Assembly: GCA_964035575.1 (NCBI GenBank)
Contig: OZ037914.1
Coordinates: 946,213-1,010,212, forward strand
Direction: 5' to 3'
Origin: Rhynchopus sp. YZ270_cl-10
Taxonomy: Eukaryota > Euglenozoa > Diplonemea > Diplonemida > Diplonemidae
DNA length: 64,000 nt
Shown: piece after piece, positions 19,470-29,613 of the stretch
How positions within the stretch are numbered: position 1 is the stretch's first letter
Layout of the letters: every line of letters starts with the position of its first letter
Position numbers and translations under genes: made by a program
The notes under the pieces: model-generated
Told to the model about the DNA's origin: nothing
Databases searched by the model: none
What the model saw: only the letters and a program-made list of their open reading frames with translations

Positions 19470-19487
19470 TTCTACTTAAACTAAACG

Positions 19488-20447
19488 TCATTCCTCATGC
19501 ATAAAGCCACACAGCGTTGAACATGACTTCTCAATATACTCTGACACAAGCGCATACTCTACATCACCCCTTTTGTGTTCCTGCCCGATTTGTGTTATGT
19601 ATTCTCGGAGTGCATGCAGCTCCTTCACATGCTCTGATAGGTCCTCGCATTTTACTCCCCTGAGTAGCATGTCTACACAGCACACTGTCAGGGAGGGTGC
19701 ATAGTGCGCCCACATTGCAAGCACTGCCGCAAGCAGCATGGCACAAACCTCACCACCACCACCACCACCACCCTTCCCCCCAGGGGTGTCCCGCAACACC
19801 TGCCACCTTCTGCTGCTGCTATCATAGCCTAATACTGCGAGGAGGACCCTTTTCGACACGTAGGACTCTTTGTGCAAATCCAACCGTTTTGCCACTTCAA
19901 GCCATTTGCTGCGGAGGCCGATTTTGCTTTGCAACGTTGAGAATGAGAACCCCTGCGCTTTTGAGGTTTGTGCGGGTTCGCATGGGAGGTCAAAAAAAAT
20001 GTCACGAAATGATTCTATTTCGCAGATTGATGCGGTAGAAGCAGAGTCGTGCAACACCCCTGCCACAACAAAGAGAAATGTTTGTGTCAACGTTGATCCG
20101 GATCCCGTAGATTGCTGATGCCCCTCCTCTCTGTCCCCTCTTGCCACATCAAACTCATTCAGCGAGCTCAACACCGTGGCCTCAGCGGCAACCCTCCTCG
20201 GAGTGATGTTCCCTCTCACTCTCGCCCTCTGTCGTGCCTCCACCCTAGGGCTTGGAGACGGTCGTGGCAGTGACCCCGCTCCGCATACCCCTGAAGTGGC
20301 CAGCCGCAGCTTCATTTCTGCGATGGTAGCGCCGGTTTCGTGCTGAAAAAAAATGTGTGGAGCGATCTGATCGAGGGTGTTCTCTTTTACTACCCAGCCG
20401 AAGCGTTTTTTGGGGTTCGGTTGGAGGGTGGTGGTGGTCATGGTCAT
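19488..20447 (-). CDS. Hypothetical protein, 319 residues, donor of the antisense fragment
   Basis: I do not recognise it. The N-terminal 40 residues contain GWVVKENTLDQIAPHIFF; the middle is mixed helical with Ser/Arg-rich linkers; a Gly run (from GGT/GGC repeats) precedes a Cys-rich helical C-terminus with EVCAMLLAAVLAMWAH and CCVDMLLRG. There is no clear signal peptide. Part of its 3' half is duplicated at 290-456 with synonymous changes only. An acceptor ACACCTGGAG after a long pyrimidine tract lies a few bases before the ATG, supporting this start. Its 3' flank carries a family D unit. Confidence 0.6.
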   Translation of the reverse strand: MTMTTTTLQPNPKKRFGWVVKENTLDQIAPHIFFQHETGATIAEMKLRLATSGVCGAGSLPRPSPSPRVEARQRARVRGNITPRRVAAEATVLSSLNEFDVARGDREEGHQQSTGSGSTLTQTFLFVVAGVLHDSASTASICEIESFRDIFFDLPCEPAQTSKAQGFSFSTLQSKIGLRSKWLEVAKRLDLHKESYVSKRVLLAVLGYDSSSRRWQVLRDTPGGKGGGGGGGEVCAMLLAAVLAMWAHYAPSLTVCCVDMLLRGVKCEDLSEHVKELHALREYITQIGQEHKRGDVEYALVSEYIEKSCSTLCGFMHEE

Positions 20448-20543
20448 GATGCTCCAGGTGTATTGTCAAAAAACAATAAAAGAGAGAAAGAAAGAGGGGT
20501 TTTTGCAAAGAAGAAGAAGAAGAAGAAAAAAAAAAGAAAAGTT

Positions 20544-20577
20544 TATAAGAACCTAAGCCTCTCTTGTGCTTAGTCCC
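20544..20577 (-). repeat. Short repeat family G
   Basis: In sense CTAAGC and GCTTAG enclose ACAAGAGAG. Confidence 0.6.
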
Positions 20578-20609
20578 CTTAAATAAACCTTAAAAAAGAA
20601 GAAAAAAGA

Positions 20610-20670
20610 AACTGTATTGTTATTGACGCACCTCCTGACTGACCCACTGTACGATGCCAGATCCGCGGAT
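20610..20670 (-). repeat. Short repeat family C
   Basis: Shares ACTGACCCACTGTACGATGC with the copy at 12170-12230. Confidence 0.6.
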
Positions 20671-20876
20671 GGAAAACGCAAAAAAGAAGAAGAAATGAGT
20701 AATGAGTAATGAGCAGTGGGCAAATTTGAGGGATTTTCTTTGCGTAGAGAGGGAGAGGGTGTTCCTATTTGGCGGGTGATTTTTTTGAGAGAAAAAGAGG
20801 GGGAAAAAATATGTTGCAAAAAATGATCGAAGGGGTGAACATGGTTAGCAAAACAGGATAGAGAGAAAAAAAAAGG

Positions 20877-20955
20877 TGTTGAAAATACAAAGCCCTCTCG
20901 TGAACAGTGTACCTTTGGTATGACCGGCTGTACCGGGGCGTGGACACCCAACCAA
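20877..20955 (-). repeat. Short repeat family D
   Basis: Plus-strand CCCTCTCGTGAACAGTGTAC, then TTTGGTATGACCGGCTGTAC; shorter at the far end than 19361-19469. Confidence 0.7.
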
Positions 20956-21020
20956 GAACGGCAACCACTTCAAGGCAGAAGCCCTGATATGATTTTTTTT
21001 TCCTTCCTTCTCTCTTTTCT

Positions 21021-21088
21021 TTGATAAATTGTTGGATGTAGTGTAGTTTGCCTCGGTTGTGTTGCCACAGTTTGTGCAATCTCCACTG
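21021..21088 (-). repeat. Short repeat family B
   Basis: Plus-strand GTAGTTTGCCTCGGTTGTGT, ends AGTGTAG and CTCCACT pair. It starts about 87 bases after the cyclase stop. Confidence 0.75.
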
Positions 21089-21175
21089 CCTTTTACCCTT
21101 CCACACTCCACTTCAACCTTCACGCCCCCCTCCTCTGAGGCGTAAAAGAACCCATTAAGAGCAGATTAACCCTTT

Positions 21176-24100
21176 TCAATCGGCTTCCTGCACTGAACGC
21201 GCCTCTTCCAGCTTTGAGGCAGCGTCGGAGAGGATATGGTGTTCTCTGCTCCGCCTAGCCCCGCGGCGGAACTTCCTTGAGGCCCGTTTTGCCAGCAACA
21301 TTTGAGCATCCGAAACAGCAGCGTCCCCTACTAGTGCATCACGCTTTTTCTTACCCCGCACCTCACGCACCTCTGAATCCTGCGCAGGGCTGTCACCTTG
21401 CAGATCTGAGGTAGGTTCTGCTAGGTTTGGGTCGATGTTTGGCAGCATTTCATCATAATTAAAGGAATCTCTTCCTTCGTCACTTGATTTTAATGATTTT
21501 CGCGACACCGGACGGCTTAAGTACATCATATCTTCACCCTCCGCAAGCGAAGCCCTTGCATGCGCAGAAGGCGGTCTTGGGGCTCGACTTTGCCTTCGTT
21601 TAGAAAGCTGCTGCAGGGTCGGCCCTGTATCTCCTTCGTCATCATTCTGTGCATCACCCCGCCGCATGGACTTCCGTTGATGCCCTCTGGAATACATGGC
21701 ATTAGATTCACCCCCTTCCTTCTTCAACGCCGCCTTCGCCAACGGCTGAATCAAATTCGTATGAACATAAAAAAAATGTTTACTAAGATGTCCCACAATC
21801 GACCGCGACAGCTTCGTCGTCGCTATGGCATAGGTACTATTAGTCCACGTAACATGCGCTTCTTCTTCCTTTTGTGACTCAATCGCAAGACCCCCCTGGG
21901 TTTTGATTTCGACGTTAGGTTTGGCCGCCTTTTTGTCCTTCTTTTGAACGATCTCTCCAGGAGCTTCTTGGGTCATGATACCACGGTGTTGTCGGATCCA
22001 TTCGTGCACCATGTCAGTTTGGGAGAAGACCCCTTTGGTGCGGTCTGCTGCGCAGTCTCCATACTTCCTGATTAACGACATAAAAACCCTCAGGTGTTTG
22101 TGTATCCGGTAAATCTCAAACTGTTTGTCCTGGTCTGCGCGCTCTAGGAGACGTAGCTTTCCCTTTAGGTTGTGGATCTCCTCTTTGTGATGCGCAATGT
22201 CCTTTCGAAACGAATCGCTCATGTGAAGCAGCTTTTTGGACAGGCTCTTCTGGTACCCAGACCCATCCTGCCTTGCTTCGTCGTCTTCTGAGACGTCAGA
22301 GTCCATACTTTGCTTTCTTGAGTCCTTTCGTGTTTTCGTGCTTTTTGGTTGTTCTGGAGACGCAAATTTCCGTGCAGTCAGCTCTCTCGGGGTGACCCGA
22401 AACACAGAGTACTGCTGTGTTATGCCTTTCAACGTTCTGGTGTCAATAAACTCTATGAAAGGGTTTCCGCAGTTCTCCAGCTCAATCTCCTCCACGGTGT
22501 CGAGCGACGTCACTATCTCACCCCCTGCTCCTATTCCGCCAATTCTTGCTGCAGCGTTGACTGCCGGACCATAGTAGTCCATCCGCTCTGAGGTAGGGTC
22601 CACCATGGAGTCGACGTCCCCAACGTGGAACCCCATGCGGACGCGAAGGCCGTGCCAGATGTGGCGGTCGTCGTCGTCAAACACTGGGGTGCATAGTTCG
22701 TTCGCGAGGGTCCCTTCTGGCCAGGTTTCTTCCATGAGTTCTCGTTGGACGGTGATGCACCATTTGCATGCTTGTGTGGCAGAGTGGAAGGCTACCATGA
22801 AGGCGTCACCTTCGGTCTTCACCTCGTAGCCGCCCATGCGGGAGATCAGGCGTCGCATCATGTCGTGGTGGGTTTGTACTGCTTCCGCCATCGCCGCTTT
22901 GTCTGTGTCCCAAAGCTTGGTAGAACCTTGTACATCGGTGAATACCAAGGTGACCCGTCCGGTTGGTGCGCGAGACCGTTCTTCTTCTCGTCGTGAAAGC
23001 TCTGCCTGGTATTTTTCGAACATCCTGGCAGCTTCGGATTCGGTAGGCGGCTGCTTCGCAGCATCCATCTCCGCCCAGGTCCGCCTCCGGGAGTCAAATT
23101 TGCGGAGCGTAACGGAGTAGACGTCGACACTCTGGTCGATCCCCTTGAGCTTCTTCTTCCCGAGGGACACCTTTGAGAGCTCCTGGCCTTGGTCGGCGTC
23201 GGGGAAGGCGGGAGACAAATCGCCTAGGGTGCTGGAGGTCGCGATGTCGTCGTAGCAGTCACTGGAAATCACAATTTCCCCGCCTTTTCCTAATCCGGAG
23301 ACGCGCGCTGCTTTGTTTACCATTCTTCCGTAGTAGTCGGTGCGTCCGGTGCAGTCGTCCTTTTCCCATCCGAGGTCCGGTTTTTCTCCGATATGTAGTC
23401 CCATTCTCACGCGAGGTCCTCGCCAGAAAATGGAGCTGTCGGTATTGCGTTCGACCTTCGCGTCTTTCATTGCAAGGAGTTCAGGATGCCAGTCGCAGGC
23501 AAGGAGCCGGTTCTGCATGTCTAGGCACCACGCTAGGCCGTCCTTCGTAGAGGAGAAGCAGACCATGAAGGCGTCGCCCTCAGTTTTCACCTCGTAGCCG
23601 TTGTGCCGTATGATACCTTCGCGCATGATACGGTGGTGCATCTGAACAACCTGCTGCATTTGCGAGCATTTTTCCCACAGAACCGTCGAATTTTGAATAT
23701 CAGTAAACGAAATGGCGACCCGCCCGGTAGGTCCCTGCGCCTCCTTCGGCTTTTCCTTCGCCATCTTGTCTATGGTGGTGGTCGCGACCGGGTCGGTTTT
23801 GGTTTTAAAAGGGTTCCTCGCCTTCAGCTGCCGTGGCACCAAAAAATGAATCTTTGCCTTCCGTTTGATCCCTTTCAACGCAACTTCACCACCATCCGAT
23901 ACTATAGGGGAGCCAAGCTCCGGCAGCAATTTGGCCACCTCTTTGTAGACTTCATCAGAGATAACGATCTGCCCGCCCTGCGCGAGACCGGAAACCCTAG
24001 CTGATTTGTTGACCATTTGCCCGTAGTAGTCCATACGCTTTGTGACGGGGTCGGTTTCGCATTGTGGGGTTCCAGTGTGAATGCCCATGCGGACACGAAG

Positions 24101-27100
24101 ACCGCGCCAGATGAGGACGTTCTGGTTGGTTACTACCTTAGAATCTTCGAGTTTGAGGAGGCCGTCTGGGTAGTCGAGACCTAGGAGCATGTCCTGCATG
24201 CAGAGACACCATCGGAGCGCGTCCTTTGAGTTGTTGAAGGCTATCATAAAAGCGTCACCTTCGGTTTTGACTTCGTATCCGTGGAATTTTTGGATGCCAG
24301 CTCGCATGCATTGGTGGTGGATTCGTACTGCTTCTGCCATGACTTCTTCTCCGTTTTCCCAGAGTACAGTAGAGTTTTGAACGTCGGTGAATACCAAAGC
24401 AACCTGTCCAAAAGGTGCATTAGTTACCTTTTCGTGGTTCGCAAGAACATCCGCGCTTACGTCCACAACATCCCCCTCCATCAAATAATTCGCCCGCTGC
24501 GGGCATCTCCCAGAAAAGCAGAGGTAGCTTGAAAACCGTTCTGCACACCCTTCCACCTGAAGGTCCTTCGCGCCTTCGAGAATGACGTCCAGCGTAGAGT
24601 CGACCACATCCTGGTGTACTGTACCGGAAATGTAGATTTCACCCCCTTTCGCACCTTCGCACAGAAAGGCGGCAACGAGAGGTCCATGACCGCCGAAATA
24701 TTGGGCCTTTTTGGTGATCGGGTCGAAGGAGGATTCGCATTCACAGCTGTGTATACCGATTTTGGCGCGGGGGCCTTTGAGAATGAGGCGGCCCTGGTGT
24801 GATGTCGTCGCGCATTCTGGGATCTGCTCAATGGTTTTGTTCCATGCAACCAACAGCAAAGCATCTTGCAGTTCCAACGCCCACTTAAAGGCGACTCCAG
24901 AGTGTTGAAAGGAGACAGAAATGCGGTCTTCGTCGATCGACATGATGTGGCCTCCCATGACTCCAGTATGTGATGTCACCTCGTTTTGGTATTGTACTAA
25001 CGTAGGCGCCCATAGGTCCTGCCCAAGAAGTTCCAGAAGGCGGTCCGAATGCTCGATTTTGATGTAAACAAAACAGACGCGGCCGGTCGGGATTTCGGCT
25101 GGCGCGTCTTCTTCGGGGGGTTTGGTGTCGGTGCTTTTTGCTTCCATTTCTGCTTTGAAGTCCTCTCGTCTTGCAAGAACCGTAGTAGGTAACATATACT
25201 CTAGCTCAACAGGCTCGGCGATACCGCGAAGAGAGAAAACACCAAATTTTTCGAATTGTGGTGTCAAATGGGTAGGTATCTTGGAGAGGTCGAGCATGCC
25301 ACGCATTTCTGGGGTGATGCAGATCATTCCGCCGTAGCCTTTGCTTTGCACTCTTGCTGCTTGGTTGACTACTGGACCGAAGTAGTCCATTCGGCCAGAG
25401 GTAACGTCGTTTTGGCAGATAGGGATTCCCGAGTGTAGACCCATTCTGACTCGCAGGCCGTTCCATACTGTGCATTCTCGGCCGGTGGAGTCGCGGATGG
25501 CTCGCTTTTTTGAGTCAGAAATGCTGTCCAAAAGAGGGTCCCAAGAGCACGACAACAACTTCAACTGTACAGACAAACAAAAGCACGCCGCATCCGTCAA
25601 ATCCCCAAACGCTGCCATAAAAGAGTCCCCCTGTGTCTTTACCTCATACCCACGCCACTCTTTGATCTGCAGACGCATGGTGGTGTTGTGCTTCTCCAAC
25701 TCAACGTGCATGCGTTCAGACAGCTGTTCCCACAAATTTGTAGAGCCCTGGATATCAGTGAAGACTAGTGTGACCTTTCCGGTAGGGGGGTCGGGTTCTT
25801 CTGCATTCCCATTTCTGCGGCTTTGTTTGAGAAGTTCCAGCGGGTTTTTTTTGGTCTGAAATTTCTTGTTAATGGTGTTCGCGATGTTGGTCTGGAAATT
25901 CATCGTTTTACCGCCTCCAAACGCAGAGACAACAGAGTCCGTCCTTTCTGTTGCAATGCTCGCTGTCCTCCCGCCAAATTTGCTAAAATCTGGGGTCGGA
26001 AAATCTGTCTTTGCGAGAAGCGGGGATTTTATGTCGATTGTCGGGTATTCGGGTATGGTGTTGACTGTGGGGACAACGTTTTTTTGCTCCTCCAATTCTG
26101 CCTGGGTGCGTGAGAGCTGTGTCTTTAGGTCAGCGTTTTCAGTTTCCAGATCGGCAATGACTGCGGAGTAGTGTTCCAATCTGTCTTCTACATCTATGCG
26201 ATCCTCCGCGTCGCGAGAGACCTGCGCTTCTAAGGCAGCGTGTCTCCCCCGCACAACCTCTAGCTCCTGGACCAATTGGTCAATTAACGTCTGCAAAAAC
26301 TTCAGTCGCTGTGAATCCCCACCCAACGCGATGTTGCGGTTGGCCGGCGACGTCGCCCCTTTGTAGGTAGGCGAGGTGAGACAGCACTCCCCACCTTCTG
26401 GGGAAAAGCCTAAGGAGCGGCGAAGTTGGATTTGCAGGACGTTGAAGGCGCTGAGGGCGTTTGGGTCGTCTGTGTTGGGGTGGGTTGGAATGTTGGGTTG
26501 CAGTGTGCAGAATGGAGGATTTTTGGCTGAAAATTTTTCAAAAAAAAGGGGGCAATGTGATGTAATTTATATCGTAAAGTGTGGAGTGTGTGTTGGATAT
26601 TGCAATACGCTCCCATTGGCTACCTGGTTGTGAGGAGGAAACCTCTTTGAGGCCGAAAAAAAAATAGAGTAGTCCCGCAAAAAATAGCCATGGTTGAAAC
26701 GTACTAAAAACTGCTGCAAAGGTGGGAAGTGAGTGGTTCGTACCGTAAACAAAAAGAAAAAATGGGATACCTTCTCCACTAGAATGCCTCCTCTGCTGCG
26801 GCCGTGCAGGTGGCCGCTGCATCGGAGGGAAGACATCATCCACAAGCGTCTCGAACCCCTCCTGCACACGCTTGATTGTCCGCCGCAGGCATTGGTACTC
26901 CTGAAACTGCACGTGGTCGGGGTCGATGGGCTCGTACTCTGCGACCTTGAGCACCTCAGGCTCGGGGTGGCGCATACGGTAGCCTTCCGAGGGCGACAAC
27001 ACACGTGGTGGGGGTCGCGCCTCTACCTCAGCTACACCATCCTGCGGGGGGTGGGGTGCGGGATGTGTCTTGTTTGTCAACCTCCCCGTTGCATGCGGAG

Positions 27101-27167
27101 AGCCGCATGTGTCCTTCCCTTGCTCCCCCTTCAGCAACGCCGACACCTCTCTGACGGTAAGCTTCAT
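21176..27167 (-). CDS. Five-domain class III nucleotidyl cyclase, 1915 residues, one cis-intron
   Basis: Exon 1 (27167-26771) and exon 2 (26526-21176) join in phase 1 over a 244-base intron (GTATCC...TTTTCAG). After a helical N-terminus with a coiled coil (about 205-285) come five cyclase domains at roughly 380-580, 610-800, 850-1030, 1085-1270 and 1330-1520. Domains 1, 3, 4 and 5 each keep FTD[IV]Q, EVKT-GD[AS]F, MDY[FY]G or TDYYG, and VN-[AS]AR: both metal Asp, the adenine-selecting Lys and Asp, and the transition-state Asn/Arg. Domain 2 has lost all of them. A helical, Ser/Arg-rich tail follows. There is no membrane segment, so it is soluble or cytoskeletal, unlike the membrane cyclases at 4208-8847. 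The AG of an acceptor (CTTCTCCACGAAG) touches the ATG. Cyclases work as dimers, so pairing within the chain is likely (inference). Confidence 0.88.
26527..26770 (-). other. Cis-intron of the five-domain cyclase, containing a family L repeat
   Basis: Bounded by GAAG/GTATCC and TTTTCAG/CC. Without it the N-terminal 132 residues are out of frame with the rest. It contains the family L unit at 26599-26655. Confidence 0.8.
26599..26655 (-). repeat. Short repeat family L inside an intron
   Basis: Plus-strand CAATACGCTCCCATTGGCTA, then GAGGAAACCTCTTTGAGGCC, about 80% like 11620-11675 and in the same orientation. Confidence 0.65.
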
Positions 27168-27442
27168 CTTCGTGGAGAAGGGGTGAAGGAAGAGGAAGTG
27201 AAAGAGCGACCCAGAGAGGTGTGGGTGCAGGTGCACGCACAGCGTGGCAGAGTCATATCATATGGGAGGGGGGGAAGGGGGAAGGGGAGAGGGGAGAAGG
27301 GGAGAGGGTTTGCTTCGACGAAAATGTGTAGCAGCGTTGAAAACTGTGGTGGTAGGGGGGTGTGAAGTAACACTACATATTACAATAAATTGAGAGGGTT
27401 GGGAGAGGGAAAAAATTGTATTGTGTTGTGAAAAGGTTATGA

Positions 27443-27478
27443 GATGATCTTAAGCCTCTCGTACTTTAGTCACCTTGT
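27443..27478 (-). repeat. Short repeat family G
   Basis: Plus-strand CTTAAGCCTCTCGTACTTTA followed by GTCACCTT. Confidence 0.55.
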
Positions 27479-27573
27479 AATGTTCCAGAGCATGGTGTAG
27501 CACGGGTACGTGATAATTGAGCGACGATTCGTATCCTATAAACCCGGGTGCGCAAATGGAGTGGAGGTTCTTA

Positions 27574-27662
27574 TTCAAAACACCTCTCATCAACAGTGTA
27601 CATTGGGGGCATGCACCGGGGTGTCCTCAACTGTAGTCCTATCTACATCCATTTCGGTTGTC
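27574..27662 (-). repeat. Short repeat family D, diverged
   Basis: Plus-strand CACCTCTCATCAACAGTGTA, then GCACCGGGGTGTCC and CTACATCCATTTCGG. Confidence 0.6.
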
Positions 27663-27947
27663 ATTTGAATAAAACGAAGGGGGGGGGGAAGCAGGGTAGT
27701 ATCGCTAGGGTGGCTTTGGGACACATATGTTTTTTCTCTCTCTCCTGAAGCGGGTTTTATTCCTAGAAGGAAAAGGGAAACCTTTGAAAAGATGAACGTT
27801 CTCCATTTTTAAACAATGTGTTGCAGATCCAAGCAAGAATTACTCACGCTCGCACCAAGTATTTCTGAGTGTGAAGAAGGAGACCAGCACAATAAAAAAA
27901 GCGCAACACATTGACAAAACAAAAAGTAATAAAAACGGAGCTTGGTG

Positions 27948-27985
27948 TGGCCGAGCCCAACAAAAATGTACACTTTTTGTGGACT
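27948..27985 (-). repeat. Short repeat family H
   Basis: Plus-strand GCCGAGCCC, an A-run and TGTACACTTTT; copies at 40740-40775 and 42178-42220 keep the same order. Confidence 0.5.
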
Positions 27986-28133
27986 TCTAGTAGTTGAGAT
28001 AGAATTGCTGGTTTCAGCCACATCAGAGTTGAACAACACGCATTTTTTTTCCCCCTGGTGATGTGAAGACCAGAATGGCTTCACTAAACCAAACAGACTA
28101 AAAAAAAAACCCCCACAAAAAAATAAAAAAAGG

Positions 28134-28214
28134 TTGACTTGAAATACAAAGCCCTCTCATGAACAGTGTACCTCTTGAAAAATTTGTGGAGATGAATGAG
28201 TGCCTCTCGTGCAC
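28134..28214 (-). repeat. Family D unit followed by a perfect ACGAGAG hairpin
   Basis: The D part ends at 28175. At 28200-28214 the sense strand reads GTGCACGAGAGGCAC, a four-pair stem with loop ACGAGAG, the cleanest example in the window. Confidence 0.65.
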
Positions 28215-28254
28215 ATCTGAAAATAAACCCCAGCAGGAAAAAAAAAAGAGAAGT

Positions 28255-28300
28255 TGAAAGTGCAAACGCCTCACCGTTCATCGGCGGACGCAGGCACCAA
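28255..28300 (-). repeat. Short repeat family E
   Basis: Plus-strand GTTGAAAGTGCAAACGCCTC and closing GCGGACGCAGGCACC; GGTGC/GCAC ends can pair. Confidence 0.65.
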
Positions 28301-28666
28301 AAAAAAAATATTAAAACCAGATATCTAATAGTATGGGGAAGGGATAATGTGGCAAGAGGGGAAGAGCCGGGTGGAAGAGAGAATTTTTTTTGTTGTTGTT
28401 GTTGTCATCGACAATCATTTTACACCTACTGGTATAAAGTGATTGGCAATAACAACAGAAAAAAACAAAAGCGTTTTTTTCACTTCAAAAAAGGCAAAAA
28501 TATTTAACCCACCCGCCCACCCACCCACCACCATACTTTTGTGACCTGCATAGAAATACGCAGTCAGTTGCCTCAGAGAAGTTGAAAACACACAACCCCC
28601 TTTTGTCTTCTCTCTAACGTCATCAAATCTAATTATTTTTTCTTGTTTTTGTTTTTTGTAAAAATT

Positions 28667-29188
28667 CTAAAAATCATCGTTGTTAGTCATGATGTTAATG
28701 AACTCATCTTCGTTGATTTCGCCGTCTTGGTCGCGGTCGAATTCATCAATCATGGCTTGGAGCTCGTCATCTGACATGTTTTCACCGAGGTCTCTTGCGA
28801 CACGGCGGAGGTTCTTTAGGGTGATTCTGCCGGTTGCGTCGTCATCGAAGAGCTGGAAGGCACGGAGCATTTCATCGCGTGGGTCGCGTTCGGTGATTTT
28901 GTCGGTCATCAGCTCCATGAAGTTGAAGAGGGAGACACTGGTGGCACCTTCGCTCCCGGCTTCTTCCATGAGACGGATGACCTCGTCTTTCTTGACGTCG
29001 AAGCCCAATGCCCGCATCGCAACCTTCATCTCATGCGCATCAATCAGCCCGTTCTTATCAGTGTCGAACAGCTCAAAGGCCTCCCGCACCTCCTGCTTCT
29101 GCTCCTCGCTCAGCTCGAACTTTACCTTGCGGCGTCGTGAGGCGCCGCTTTGCTGGGCAGCTCCTGTGCGTGGGTATCTTGTAGACAT
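28667..29188 (-). CDS. Centrin
   Basis: A 173-residue EF-hand protein with the basic N-terminal extension and layout of centrins, which act at basal bodies and microtubule-organising centres. EF-hand loop 1 ([12 protein letters not shown]), loop 3 ([12 protein letters not shown]) and loop 4 ([12 protein letters not shown]) are visible; loop 2 (around [13 protein letters not shown]) has lost ligands, as in many centrins. The C-terminus is an acidic NNDDF. The acceptor is one of the clearest here: a CT-rich tract ending CCACTCTCCAG (AG at 29210-29211) about 22 bases upstream of the ATG. No intron. Calmodulin is excluded by the extension and the broken second loop. Confidence 0.93.
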   Translation of the reverse strand: MSTRYPRTGAAQQSGASRRRKVKFELSEEQKQEVREAFELFDTDKNGLIDAHEMKVAMRALGFDVKKDEVIRLMEEAGSEGATSVSLFNFMELMTDKITERDPRDEMLRAFQLFDDDATGRITLKNLRRVARDLGENMSDDELQAMIDEFDRDQDGEINEDEFINIMTNNDDF

Positions 29189-29613
29189 TATTACTGCTTT
29201 GGTGTAGTGCTGGAGAGTGGATAAAGAGGGGGGAAAGAGAGGAGAGAGAGAGAGGATACAAAAAGAAGATGGTAAAGATTGTTGGTGTTGGTGTTGGTGT
29301 TGTACTGCCTCAACAGTAATTTTTTAGGAGAAAGTAAAGTTGACAGTGCAAAAACGTCGGGATGCAAGACGCAAACTGATGTCTCCGTGGCGGGGGGGTT
29401 GTTGAACTTTGCTCTACAGGGAAAACTGTTAAGCGGACATTCTTAAAAAGGTTGCCTTGAAATACAAAAGCCCTCTAGTGAACAGTGTACCTTGGTACAA
29501 TGACCGGCTGTACCGGGGGGGGGGGTGGACACCCCAACCATTGTCCTACAATCCATTTTTTCGTGGTTTACGTCTGATATGTGCTACTCCCCGCTTCCAC
29601 TCATCAGCCAAAA
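29189..29613. other. Intergenic region with families D and E
   Basis: The D unit (29569-29451) begins about 44 bases after the PPR-like gene's stop. A diverged E unit (29372-29338) follows, then GTGTTG repeats and the acceptor tract of centrin. Confidence 0.55.
29451..29569 (-). repeat. Short repeat family D, full length
   Basis: Plus-strand AAATACAAAAGCCCTCTAGT, then CTTGGTACAATGACCGGCTG, a GGGGTGGACACCCC self-complementary segment, and ATCCATTTTTTCGTGG. Confidence 0.75.

Larger units (their letters stand above)
18496..19487. other. Intergenic region with repeats
   Basis: It holds the family D unit at 19361-19469 just after the 19488 gene's stop, an ACGAGAG-containing remnant at about 18758-18785, an ACAC run near 19148, a CTCAA run near 19060, and the leader and acceptor of the ubiquitin-like gene. 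No gene is seen. Confidence 0.45.
20448..21175. other. Intergenic region with four repeat families
   Basis: Sense order from the cyclase stop: B (21088-21021), D (20955-20877), C (20670-20610), G (20577-20544), then the acceptor tract of the 19488 gene. All have the same orientation and no gene lies between. Confidence 0.6.
27168..28666. other. Intergenic region with a dense repeat cluster
   Basis: Sense order after the centrin stop: a TCGACAATC motif (about 28440-28405), E (28300-28255), a perfect ACGAGAG hairpin (28214-28200), D (28175-28134), H (27985-27948), D (27662-27574), G (27478-27443), then the acceptor tract of the cyclase gene. No coding exon is recognised. Confidence 0.55.
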
